From Takakia lepidozioides (Eukaryota; Streptophyta; Takakiopsida; Takakiales; Takakiaceae), in NCBI GenBank assembly GCA_030704615.1, contig CM060732.1, positions 73,637,053 to 73,701,052 of the forward strand: a stretch of 64,000 nt of DNA, written 5' to 3'. Under the pieces are notes generated by a model that was not told where the DNA came from, made no database searches, and worked only from the letters and a program-made list of their open reading frames with translations. Of this stretch, positions 12,201 through 22,005 are shown piece by piece (within the stretch, counting starts at the first letter, position 1; every line of letters starts with the position of its first letter). The position numbers were made by a program, and so were the translations under genes.

Positions 12201-14883
12201 CTCCTCTAGTGTAGTTTTGTCCCTCTTCAACTCGTGGCTGGCACAAAGGTTGAAGTTACTTAATAGCAAGTCGGCTCTCTTTGAAAAACTAAGAGATTTT
12301 CCTGCACGCGCCAGCTTCTGTATCTTTCCCTCCATAGTCTCTGGCTCATTTGTCACATGCCCTACTTCTTCTGCTGGAAGTTGATCACCCTTGAACTGAT
12401 GATTGACACCAAGGTCAAGATCATTGCATGGGCTTGCAACTGCTTCTGCCACATCACAAGTTTTATCTCTACTGGGCAGTTTCGTCGTCAGACTCCCACA
12501 TTCTTCAACTAGAGTGTTGCTACCCCCTGACAGATGACCCGCATGGCCTGTAGACAAGGCAGCCATTACCTCTTGCAAATATAAGTCTGCATCCACAGAC
12601 ACACGGCAAACCGAGGGTGTATGGTGCTCTGCAATGAATTCCACATCTGGATTTTCATCATCATTAGAGTTGTATAGGTCTGTCAGTCTTGCGTTTCGAA
12701 TAGAATTCCACCCTGTCGATGTGGCCTTAACAGCAGATACTGGAGAAGCCATAGAGTGGCAGAAGTCTGTTCGACCACTTAATCCCTGCTTCCATGACCA
12801 AAAGCACTGCATCAATTGGGGGGGTCCATGTATAGCCTGACTGAAAGACTTACAATATACGAGGGGAAGTCATCCATAACGAGTAAGACAAAGTGAGGAC
12901 AAGCTTAGTAGACAGGGTGCCAGACTTCTTTTCGCCTACTACTGGGCCAAGTCCTATTCTGAACATTTCAGGGTTCTGCCACAACGTAGCTCTATTTTAT
13001 GGAGCAGCAGAAAGCCCCTTCATGAGAATGACACATGAAAACGACGTACCTCTAGAGCTCGTTTTATCCTCACTGCCAATCTCGTAGCTGCGTCACCTTC
13101 TCGGCTTGAATTGTTCAGCAGTCTTTTGTTTCGAGTTAACTCAGAACTGGGATACAAGGATTTTCCCTGGTCTTCAGACGGCCCTTTCTCAGCACTGGAG
13201 AATCTAGGAGCTGCTACTTCCACTTTCATTGGGTGCACAGGGATGGGACCAGGTATGGAGAAAAGAGAGGCAAGGTTAGAAGGTGGTGACACCAACATGG
13301 CAGCTTTGGAAGTTCTCATACATTTGCATTTAAAGAGCTATAATGGTGGCATCTATCTGTAACATAATGCTCAGTTGAATCAGGACTACTAAACCCTTGG
13401 GCATTCTAAATTTCTCTCTCGGTTCTTCTTTCCTCCTTCAAATCACAACCACAAGGATTGTCGGTTTGTTGATGTGAGAAGAATGAGGAGTAACCTGATT
13501 CTGGGTCCTGGATGTCTTTGCATTATCATTGACACTGAGGGAGTGTGTTTCTTGCTCTTGTTGTGGTTCTAGCACCTTCTTATACACCATGTGCGGCTAA
13601 ATTAAGCACATGAAAGCAAGGCGGGTTTCATCAAGATCAAGTTGCAATCACTGTTGCAGGAATTTCACAGACGATATGCGACAGTGGAGATAACGAGGAA
13701 CAAACTCCAGGAAGGTGTATAATTTGTGGAAATCAAGCATAAATAGTTCAATATATTTTTGCCGTTGTGAGTTACACAATTGACCAACAATAAGGGGCAT
13801 TCTTCCCAGAATGCAACCCCAGGAGAATTTTATTGAAATGTCAACAGGCCACAATGGTAGGTTACCTTCTGAAAGTAGAGGGTCACGAATTGAAAGTACG
13901 GGTGCTGTAGCTGGTAATGCACTGTTTGAATTGCTTGCAAGTGCTTTGATATGTGAGTCTAAACCTGCATCCCCTTCTTGCCTTTCCAACATGGGCCCCT
14001 CCCGTATAGTCTGCAAGCTGTGAGCAGGAAAGCATGTCAAAGCTTGCCAAGACGAACCCACCATGGCTGCGGATTGTACACTTATACCACTGCCGGAGTT
14101 CTGGGTTTGCTCCGAAGGTTGAAGCACGCTTTTGCAGTTTTGGCCATAGCCACCTGTCTCAAAGGCGGCGTTGATCCCTCTTAGATGAGAAACTTCACTG
14201 TCACTCTGCACGGGATCTGGCAAGGCAAAGGACCCGCGATTACTCGGGGCAACCCAACTTGGATTTGCTGTGAACACCATGCTGGCACCTACACGAACAG
14301 CAGAGTCTGTATGACATTCACAAACATCCTTGCCAACAGAAATGGCATCTGTGCTTTTCAGTTCATGGCAATGCCTATTACATTCCAGTGATTGAGAGTG
14401 CTCCGCTTCGTTCGTTAAAACTTTCTTTCCTGCCTCCCTCTCTGTCTCATCTATCCGTGTCTCTGAATCTGTCTGTGTCTCAGTCTCTCTGAGAAGCGCA
14501 ATCTGCATCTTCTGTATGTGTGTCTTGGGCGTTGTCCCTTGTTCCGGCTGTGGCTCACATTCGCGCCGTTCCCCACTGCTGCCAGTTTGAGGCCTATTCG
14601 CTCTGGTCTCTGGAAACCTCCAACTCTCATCTCCGGAAATCTCCAACTGATGGCAGACCACGCTACTTGTAGCTCCACACCTTGCAACAGCCAATGACGA
14701 AAGAGAATAGGGATCAACAGCGTCCAGAGACGATGTGTCGGTGCCAGTCACATGGATGTGGGCCTGACGAGCATGCGCGCGCCGAATCTGCTCCACTTCC
14801 TGCTTATATCGGCGGGCTTCCAGCCGAAGCATCGCCAGACCATGCCCACTGCCATCTGCACTTTTCCCCCTGCTTCCCTCCAT
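3266..14883 (-). CDS. very large multi-exon gene, unrecognised protein (~2,300 aa)
   Basis: Exons placed by splice consensus with agreeing phases, in transcript order: 14883 to about 13866 (ATG at 14883), a possible small exon near 13.48-13.57 kb, 13194-13050, 12806-11864, 11620-11139, 10336-10193, 9774-9454, 8594-6445, 6149-5828, 5576-4828, 4517 to about 4338, 4012-3802, and 3576-3266 with a TGA stop. The protein is hydrophilic and rich in Ser, Gln, Glu and Lys, with no signal peptide or membrane segment. The N-terminus (about residues 15-45) and the 9774-9454 exon (KKQLEQQRAYRYTKLDRAVV, then Ala-rich) look alpha-helical or coiled-coil. The long 8594-6445 exon has basic, Arg/Lys/Pro-rich stretches, then an acidic C-terminal half. 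I recognise no catalytic domain. A scaffold or cytoskeletal role is only a guess. The first intron(s) between 13866 and 13194 are not resolved. Confidence 0.62.
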
Positions 14884-15831
14884 TGCATGGATTGCACAAC
14901 CAAAATCCTAAAATGGCCCCTCTATAGAAGACTCAAAACCACCTGCACTTTGACCATAATCATCAAAGGAGAGATTCCTCACAGCAGTACTCCCCACAAT
15001 ATCACACAGTCTTGGAATATAACGCGTGCTGAAGTTGCGCACTCACCCATGAGAAAGACACCTCAGAACTCAGAACCTTCAAGCTCACACACGAGGTACC
15101 CACATTAGAAGTAATGCAGCTACCATGACAGCTTCAATGGTGGCCATCCTTGGGCAGCATGCTGCTGCTGACTCGCTATTCGCCCAGTCGTCCATTGCAA
15201 GTCCCACCCGCAACTCAACACAACGTTCCATGCATTCTTGTTGATTGTGTCTCTTTCCCTCTCATCATTCACACTCTCTCCCTCGCTTACGCATTTGTTC
15301 AATGGGCCTCTGTGGCTTTGAACTCACAGAAGCGGGACCCACCACTTACTCAAACAGATCGGCGTCACCCACCATCACTCCGACAGAATTGACCAACATT
15401 CGATTATTGACGCTGGAAGATTACGAGCCTCTTGGACTTTGTATTGATCGCGATGGTGGTGATGGAGGACGTGTAGCTGTGGATCTGCTACAGCTAAACA
15501 CCTTCCATTCTGTGCAAGCAAAACCGAGCTTCTTTACTTAGGTAGCCGCTTCATTAGTTTATCCCGTCGTTGGTCGAGATCCTTCTTGTAACTTTGATTT
15601 CTTGGTTTACAATCTGAGAATGGTGAGCAGCTCAATCGCGCCTTAATAGGTTCGCCGGCCCGGGGTCATTGGCGTGCTGCAGGAGTTGCTCTTATTAGCA
15701 CGTATGTCTCTTCTATCTGTTGTCGGCACTACTTATTTTCTTAGACCATCTAACCTGAACAGAATGACTCTCTGAAATTGCTCGTCCAGCTGCTGGGGGC
15801 AGACCTCCTCTCTATTGCTCTGTCTACCAGG
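14884..15831. promoter_or_regulatory. divergent intergenic region with two 5' UTRs
   Basis: This ~950-bp segment separates the start of the large minus-strand gene from the ER metallopeptidase gene, so it must drive both. A very short upstream frame (ATG ACT CTC then TGA, 15764-15775) precedes the metallopeptidase start and could damp translation. No other coding signal is seen, and no core promoter element could be assigned with confidence. Confidence 0.4.
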
Positions 15832-18555
15832 ATGCATCGACGTGGGCCCACTCAGGGCATGGAAACAGAGGTGAGGGCTGCGGATGCCGAAGAAGAGAAG
15901 AGGACAAGTGCCGATGAAAGAGAAAGCAAACTTCTATCAAAAGGGGCGATTTCATCATCTGCAGCAACAAAGTCACTCAATTTAAGCCTTGGGGGTCTGT
16001 TTGTTCTGGCAATCGTCTATGCACCATTAGTATGGCTGGCACGCAGATCAATGTATCAGGAGCATGTAGTACCACTGCCACGATCAGCACCACTCGACAA
16101 TTTTTCAGAGGAGAGAGCGATGCAACATGTCTGGAAGCTAGCTGGGGAGATTGGTGGCCGGCAGGAAGGATCGGCTGGGCTAGAGCAAGCATTTGTGTAC
16201 TTGAAGCATGAACTTCAGACTTTGAAAGACAGATCGAGCTCCGACATCAGGCTAGAGATTGACGAGACTCTGGTGAATGGGTCATTCAATATGGTGTTTC
16301 TGAGACACGGCATCTCCACTTCCTACAGAAACCATAAAAATGTTGCAGTGAGGGTCTCTGCAGCAGGTACAGAGGAGGGCGCAGCGGTGCTTGTTAATGG
16401 GCACCTGGATGGCCCGTTGGGTTCCCCTGGGGCAGCTGATTGTGCGTCGTGTGTGGCTGCAATGCTTGAGGTGTTGCGGTACATAGTCGACGTCAATTGG
16501 GTGCCACCATCTCCAATCATATTCCTTTTCAACGGTGCAGAAGAGCTATTTTGCCTCGGAGCTCATGGGTTCATGACTACACACAAATGGCGGGATTCAC
16601 TTGGTGCTGTGATAAACATCGAGGCTACGGGGTCAAGTGGTCCGGACCTTGTTGTCCAATCAGGACCTGGGAGCTGGCCTTCCCGGGTGTATGCAGAGTC
16701 TGCAGTATACCCCATGGCGAACAGTGCCGCCCAGGATATATTCCCTTTCATACCTGGAGACACAGATTACCGCATGTTTTCTCAAGACTTCGGTGATGTC
16801 CCAGGGTTGGATGTTGTCTTCCTCCTTAATGGATATTCTTATCATACTGCTTATGATCGGCCAGAAAACATGGTGCCTGGGAGCTTGCAGGCACGTGGAC
16901 AAAATCTCATCAGTTTGTTGCGAGGGTTTACTAGTGCTCCCGAATTGAAATCAGCTAAGGAGAGAGCTTTACAATCAGGGCCAGCCGAGCTTCGCCCTGT
17001 ATTCTTTGATCTTTTTGGCCAATGGATGGTGTGTTACTCACAGAAAGTGGCAATGGCTTTGCATTTGTTACCGTTAGGTGTGGTTCTTCTAGTCCCTAGC
17101 CTCACTTCCCCTTCTCAAGGTGCCAAAAGTACCATAACTGCAAGATTTCAGTCTATCCTTGTAGGGGGCTTAGCACAGGCTTGCGGGGCGATCTTAGCAA
17201 TTCTTTTTCCGGTGGTGCTTGCAATTTTGCGCCTTTCAGCATCAGCCACTGCAATGACGTGGTTTGCGCAACCATGGCTTGCATACCTGATGTTTGTGCC
17301 CGTATCAGTTGTGGGATTATTGGTACCAAGGGCAATTTGGCTGGGACAGAGGGCCTCTTCAGATGGGGAGCAGAATGAAGTGGACTGGAGTACACACTGG
17401 GGGGCTGTGGGGCTGAATGCTTTATGGGCAGCCATGGGTACTGTCATTGGGTTCGGGAGTGGGTACCTGAATTTTGCTTGGGCACTTTTCATGCTTCCAG
17501 CTCTCTCAATCTTTCGAGCATTCCAGGGCATGTTTGGCCGGGATTCACTCATGGCTCTGCTGGGATACATTATCCCCGGGCTGTTACCAGCTGCGTATGT
17601 CTGTTACTATGGTGGACTCGCGATACAATTCATCACAGAGAAGATGGGAATGAGTGGCACTTTTCCACAGCCTTATGCTTTCTATGTGGCTGATGTTATT
17701 CTGGCAGCAATAATTGGCATTTTTGTTGGCCTTGCAGTGGGCCCCTTCATTCCAATGTTAGGCCATTGGATTGCTAAACCTCCGGCAATTCGTCTGTTGT
17801 TGTACATCAGCATAGGAGCAGCAGCTCTCTCTTCCCAAATGTTTCCCTACAGTAACGGGGCCCCAAAACGCGTTGTAATGACACACACATTTCGAACAAG
17901 GGGTCCAACTGAGGTGCTACGATCCTCTTATGAATTTGCAACTATTGATCCAAACTCCATGGCATTCGTGTGGAAGCATGCACCGGAAGTTGTTAAAGCA
18001 CTTGACATTGATGTGAAGAAGCAAAGTGTGGGTGATTCTGATCCAAACGTGTTCTTAGCACTGTATCCAATATCTCGGCTTTTCACCCGCAGCATGGAAA
18101 TTCCGGGTGGAGTGGTATCAAGCAAGCCGCACATCCCTTTACCACACTTAAGTGTGGTTAAAGCAGAGCAGGAGGGTCTACAAGAGACGCCAAAACAGGG
18201 TTCACCAACGCGGAGGGTGCATCTGGAGATTGATTTAGGAGGATTGCAAGAAGTATGGTCAACTGTGATGAATATTACAGGGCCCTTAATGAGTTGGTCT
18301 TTTGCTGAGCAGCAGCTATCAGCAGCAGAAACAATATCAGGGGGTCCAGCCTCTTACATCTGTCGGTTGACTGGCCCGGCATCTGGCAGCCACTGGCGCT
18401 TCTGGATCGAGGCCAACAGCTCTGACCCAGTGAGAATCGAGCTGGGGGTACTTGACCAACACCTTGATGCAGAGACTCAAAGGCTAGTTGGGCTTTTCCC
18501 ATCATGGGTAGCAGTAGTTGCTGGGTCCACTTTCATCTCCACGTATTTTGTATAG
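15832..18555 (+). CDS. ER membrane M28 metallopeptidase (ERMP1-like)
   Basis: Single-exon frame of 907 residues from the first in-frame ATG (15832; a second ATG at 15859 is possible). After a charged N-terminus comes a membrane segment (LFVLAIVYAPLVWLARR), then a lumenal M28 peptidase domain. Zinc and catalytic residues are visible: NGHLDGPLGSPGAADC (His and Asp ligands), FLFNGAEELFCLGAHGF (the Glu pair), VINIEATGSSG, PGDTDYRMF, and YSYHTAYDRPEN with the final His. The C-terminal half has about eight further hydrophobic segments and a lumenal tail. This is the layout of plant endoplasmic reticulum metallopeptidase 1 proteins, which are putative aminopeptidases. All key residues are present and the length is slightly above the usual ~870. 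The lack of introns is unusual if orthologues are multi-exon. Confidence 0.9.
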   Translation: MHRRGPTQGMETEVRAADAEEEKRTSADERESKLLSKGAISSSAATKSLNLSLGGLFVLAIVYAPLVWLARRSMYQEHVVPLPRSAPLDNFSEERAMQHVWKLAGEIGGRQEGSAGLEQAFVYLKHELQTLKDRSSSDIRLEIDETLVNGSFNMVFLRHGISTSYRNHKNVAVRVSAAGTEEGAAVLVNGHLDGPLGSPGAADCASCVAAMLEVLRYIVDVNWVPPSPIIFLFNGAEELFCLGAHGFMTTHKWRDSLGAVINIEATGSSGPDLVVQSGPGSWPSRVYAESAVYPMANSAAQDIFPFIPGDTDYRMFSQDFGDVPGLDVVFLLNGYSYHTAYDRPENMVPGSLQARGQNLISLLRGFTSAPELKSAKERALQSGPAELRPVFFDLFGQWMVCYSQKVAMALHLLPLGVVLLVPSLTSPSQGAKSTITARFQSILVGGLAQACGAILAILFPVVLAILRLSASATAMTWFAQPWLAYLMFVPVSVVGLLVPRAIWLGQRASSDGEQNEVDWSTHWGAVGLNALWAAMGTVIGFGSGYLNFAWALFMLPALSIFRAFQGMFGRDSLMALLGYIIPGLLPAAYVCYYGGLAIQFITEKMGMSGTFPQPYAFYVADVILAAIIGIFVGLAVGPFIPMLGHWIAKPPAIRLLLYISIGAAALSSQMFPYSNGAPKRVVMTHTFRTRGPTEVLRSSYEFATIDPNSMAFVWKHAPEVVKALDIDVKKQSVGDSDPNVFLALYPISRLFTRSMEIPGGVVSSKPHIPLPHLSVVKAEQEGLQETPKQGSPTRRVHLEIDLGGLQEVWSTVMNITGPLMSWSFAEQQLSAAETISGGPASYICRLTGPASGSHWRFWIEANSSDPVRIELGVLDQHLDAETQRLVGLFPSWVAVVAGSTFISTYFV

Positions 18556-19966
18556 CTCCCTTGCTCTCTCAAACTTCGATTAGAGATGAGAGCTCATGTT
18601 CTAGAAGGCTCTCATATTTTCTTACTTGGTGTTTGTCCTGGGATTGGTTCCAACTCAACCACTGTCACCCTGTGCAAGCTTCCTTCCCGAAACCCCTCCC
18701 TTTGTTTCCCGAAAAGAATTTATTAGAATATTCAAGATTGTAGATTTTGGAACTCTCTATAGACTCCTGCCTCCTGGCTTTGGTCTGGCCTTCAGCTGTC
18801 AAGAAGTGTGGGTTGTCTTTGGGAACAACTCCCCTGCTTAAGGAGAGGGAACTAGGAGAAAGTGGGTGAGTTGCTGTAAGAGACGTGTTGTGGTCATTGC
18901 CTTTGATTGTCTTTGTGGCCAAACCCAGCTGGTACACACCAGGAAATGGGGCAAGGATGAACCAGAGTGGCATGATCAGTAAGGGTTGGGAGAGAAAAGG
19001 AGAGATGGGAGATTACGGGTAAGAAATGTTGTAAGAAGTGATGCGAGATGCAATCGCCCCTTGGCATACACATGTCAGTCATTGTTGGTCAAAATAGCAA
19101 CAAAGGTCTGGCATGTAAGATTGCAATTATACCACCTGCACTCAGCAGACTTTAGTAAACAGTTTCAATTTCAGTGCTAGAATTTCCGCAAAGACGAAGT
19201 GTTCACTGTGGGGGCTACCTCATCGGCATGAAAGACTTGCTCTGTCTGGCTGGCTCTCTCCTGCTCCTCTTTTCTAGACTGACTCCATGTCTCTCTTACC
19301 CTTGACCTGGCAACAGCTCAGCAGTCAGGTTTTCCTTCTTTGTCAGCAGTAGACTTTTGCAGTACATTTGATTTGCACAAAGCAAACATGTGATTTGCAT
19401 GGACATGATCTGCTCCCAGAATTAGAGAGGTCCCCAACAAGAGGGTTCCATGTGTTACTCAGTACTTGCTTACAAATGAACCCATATATCTGCCATTGAA
19501 AACAGGAGGTTGTAATCCGGTTATTCCTTCATTTGACATAAAGGAGGTGGGCCATAGTCATGAGCAGGCCTGTCTTCATTTCATTTCTACTCAGAGGGGC
19601 ACTGCATTTTTCATTAGTATTTTTAGTACATTAGATTTTTAGTTTGGGTTATTTTATGTTATTAAAATAAAATTAGATTTGTTTAATAACCGGATACTGA
19701 ATCGCGGAGGCCACCTGACATAAACTCCATTTGTCCTTACCGCATAGGGTTAAATTTTGTATTTGTTGCCAACTGGCAGGATATAAAAAACTGAAAAGCT
19801 CCAAAAACCCCGGAGAGGATGCGAACACAAAGTTAAAGTTAAACATCCCGCTGATATTAAAAAAATCAAATAACCGCACAACCGCTGACTATACACATAT
19901 AGATATGAAGTTGGGGTCAGGGACTTGGCATTGACAGCCTTGACAAATGACTGCTAAGTTTAAATA
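18556..19966. other. 3' flank and intergenic region
   Basis: The 3' UTR of the metallopeptidase gene is expected at the left. Nothing else is supported. An AT-rich patch with AATAAA-like strings lies near 19.61-19.68 kb. No domain-bearing frame is seen. Confidence 0.45.
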
Positions 19967-20076
19967 ATGGGCCGGATGACGTGCGGACGGATTGCAAGGT
20001 GGTTGAGCAGGGATCAAGGATTTCTTTTTGTCAGAAGACAATCAATATATGAAGTGAGACGTTTGTTTTGTGGCGT

Positions 20077-20232
20077 CATTGAGATCTTGAGATCTCCCAA
20101 ACCGCGGGCCCAGCCCTGGTGCCGTTGGAAAGCCCTCGATGAGGAGGGGTGCACCATTGAGATCTTGAGATCTCCCAAACCGCGGGCCCAGCCCTGGTGC
20201 CGTTGGAAAGCCCTCGATGAGGAGGGGTGCAC
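20077..20232. repeat. perfect 78-bp tandem duplication
   Basis: Two adjacent 78-bp copies, 20077-20154 and 20155-20232, look identical base for base. Each begins CATTGAGATCTTGAGATC and ends GAGGAGGGGTGCAC. The unit is a multiple of three, so a 93-residue + strand frame (19967-20248) stays open across both copies, but no family is recognised for it. Confidence 0.93.
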
Positions 20233-20274
20233 CGGCTTGGTCTCATGATTTTTGGACCTGCGGTGTGGAAGATC

Positions 20275-20428
20275 TGAAATTTCAAGTACTCTTGGTCGCT
20301 AGAAATTCGTGAAAAATGGCAAAGTGGGCTTTCTCGGAGGAATGATTGGCCCTTCATGTGAAAATATAGAATTTCAAGTACTTTTGGTCGCTAGAAATTC
20401 GTGAGAAATAGCAAACTGAGCTTTCCAT
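20275..20428. repeat. diverged direct repeat (~95-bp spacing)
   Basis: Two similar segments start near 20275 and 20370. They share AATTTCAAGTACT, TTGGTCGCTAGAAATTCGTG and an AATAGCAAA/AATGGCAAA-like stretch, with several substitutions. They are older than the neighbouring 78-bp duplication. Confidence 0.75.
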
Positions 20429-20469
20429 GGACAATGTTGGATATATCAATACTAGGGTGGCCTGTGCCG

Positions 20470-21120
20470 TTGGCCCAAGTGTCCAATGTCATCTAAATCC
20501 ATGTGCAATCCCCTATGTAAGTGCGTCTCATATGTCGAGACCGAATGAGACCTCTACGTTAGCCTCTACCATTGGCCCAAGTGTCCAGTATCATCCAAGC
20601 CCAAGTCCGGCCTCTAGAGCCCGTGCCGTTGGCCCAAGTGGCCAATGTCATCTAAGCCCAAGTGCAATCTCCTATGTATCCAAGTGCGTCTCCTATATTT
20701 ATATCAAGGCCCAAGTGCGACCTCTAGGGTAGTTGGCCCAAGTATCTAATGTCATCTAAGCCCAAGAACAAACTCCTATGTATCCAAGTGCGTCTCCTAT
20801 ATTTATATCAAGGCCCAAGTGCGACCTCTAGGGTAGCCTATGCAGTTGGCCCAAGTGTCCGGTGTCATCAGCTAAGTCCAAGTGCAATCCCCTATATATC
20901 CAAGAGCATCTCCTATGTCGAGGCCCAAGTGCGACCTCTAGGGTAGCCTGTGCCGTTGGCCCAAGTGTCCAACGTCATCTAAGCCTAAGTGCAAGATCTC
21001 CCATGTATCCAAGTGCATCTCCTATGTCAAGGCCCAATTGCGACCTCTAGGGTAGCATGTGCCGTTGGCCCGAGTGTCCATTGTCGTCTATGTCCAAGTG
21101 CAATCCCCCACGTATCTGAA
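20470..21120. repeat. ~110-bp minisatellite, seven units
   Basis: Units begin with TTGGCCCAAGTGTCC-like starts at 20470, 20572, 20629, 20733, 20846, 20956 and 21065. Spacing is 102, 57, 104, 113, 110 and 109 bp, so the second unit is truncated. Each full unit carries ATGTCATCTAAGCCCAAGTG, CCTATGTATCCAAGTGCGTC and GCCCAAGTGCGACCTCTAGG. Copies differ by substitutions and small gaps. Short frames across it are by-products of the repeat. Confidence 0.9.
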
Positions 21121-22005
21121 AATCCACATTATACACTTGTTCGTGGGTCTGCATCTCAATTTGACAGTAAAACGCCACCCCTGTATATACCAGAGAAGAG
21201 TTCCATGAGTTTTATTGCATGAGCTTTGTGATCAGCCCATGGGAAAGTTTACACAGGTTCTTGATGTGGATGTAAATTGAAGTTTACACACCTTCAATTT
21301 TTGGAGTGGAATCTTCTGAAGATAATGAGGCAATTCTGTGCCAGCAGCATCTACTGTACCAAAGAGTCATCCAGCTGCAAATAAGTAGGCGGGACGGGCA
21401 TTTCCGTGTACTTTCATGCGCCAGCTTTGCAAGGGGTAAGGTCATCAATTTCAAAGTGGGAAGCTTCACAATTTCAATTGCCAGTCAGCCCCATCTTACA
21501 TTTTCATTCACAATGAAAAACATATCTATGACACATAGGCATGCCATGTGCCTCAGCCAAACCTTGAAATACAGGATAAGATGCATGAACCCAAGCATTC
21601 TCAACCACTAAGTTGCTTCTAATAGCCTTCTAAATTCTCTTTGTACATCGATTTTGTTGTGCAGTTACTCAATTGGAATGCAAGGAATGGGGAGCTTTGA
21701 ATGCAAAACCAATCATCCCATGAACCATAACCACACATCCAGGGGAGAAGGCTAGTGTAGCACAAAGTGAGCACTCTTGCCTGCCTCAGATCAGCTTTAT
21801 CTTGGTTCCTTGTAATCCTTTTACCTGCAGAGTCAGAGAATAACCATCATCAAGATGTTCATTTCATGGCAAACATATTTTTTCAGGACTTTCCTTTGAT
21901 GCAGTTTTGCATCCTTCACTTAACACTGGCGAGATACTTCCTGATTCTTGCTCACAACTCCACCAACAAACTCTCCCACAGTAATTAACTTTGCCAGCTT
22001 CAACC
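21121..22005. other. intergenic, 3' flank of the TBC gene
   Basis: No convincing gene is seen. The right end should hold the 3' UTR of the minus-strand TBC gene. Small frames on both strands have no recognisable domain. Confidence 0.45.

Noticed and set aside
20427-21222. Plus-strand proteins with GPSVQ repeats
   Set aside because: They arise from the ~110-bp minisatellite read in frame.
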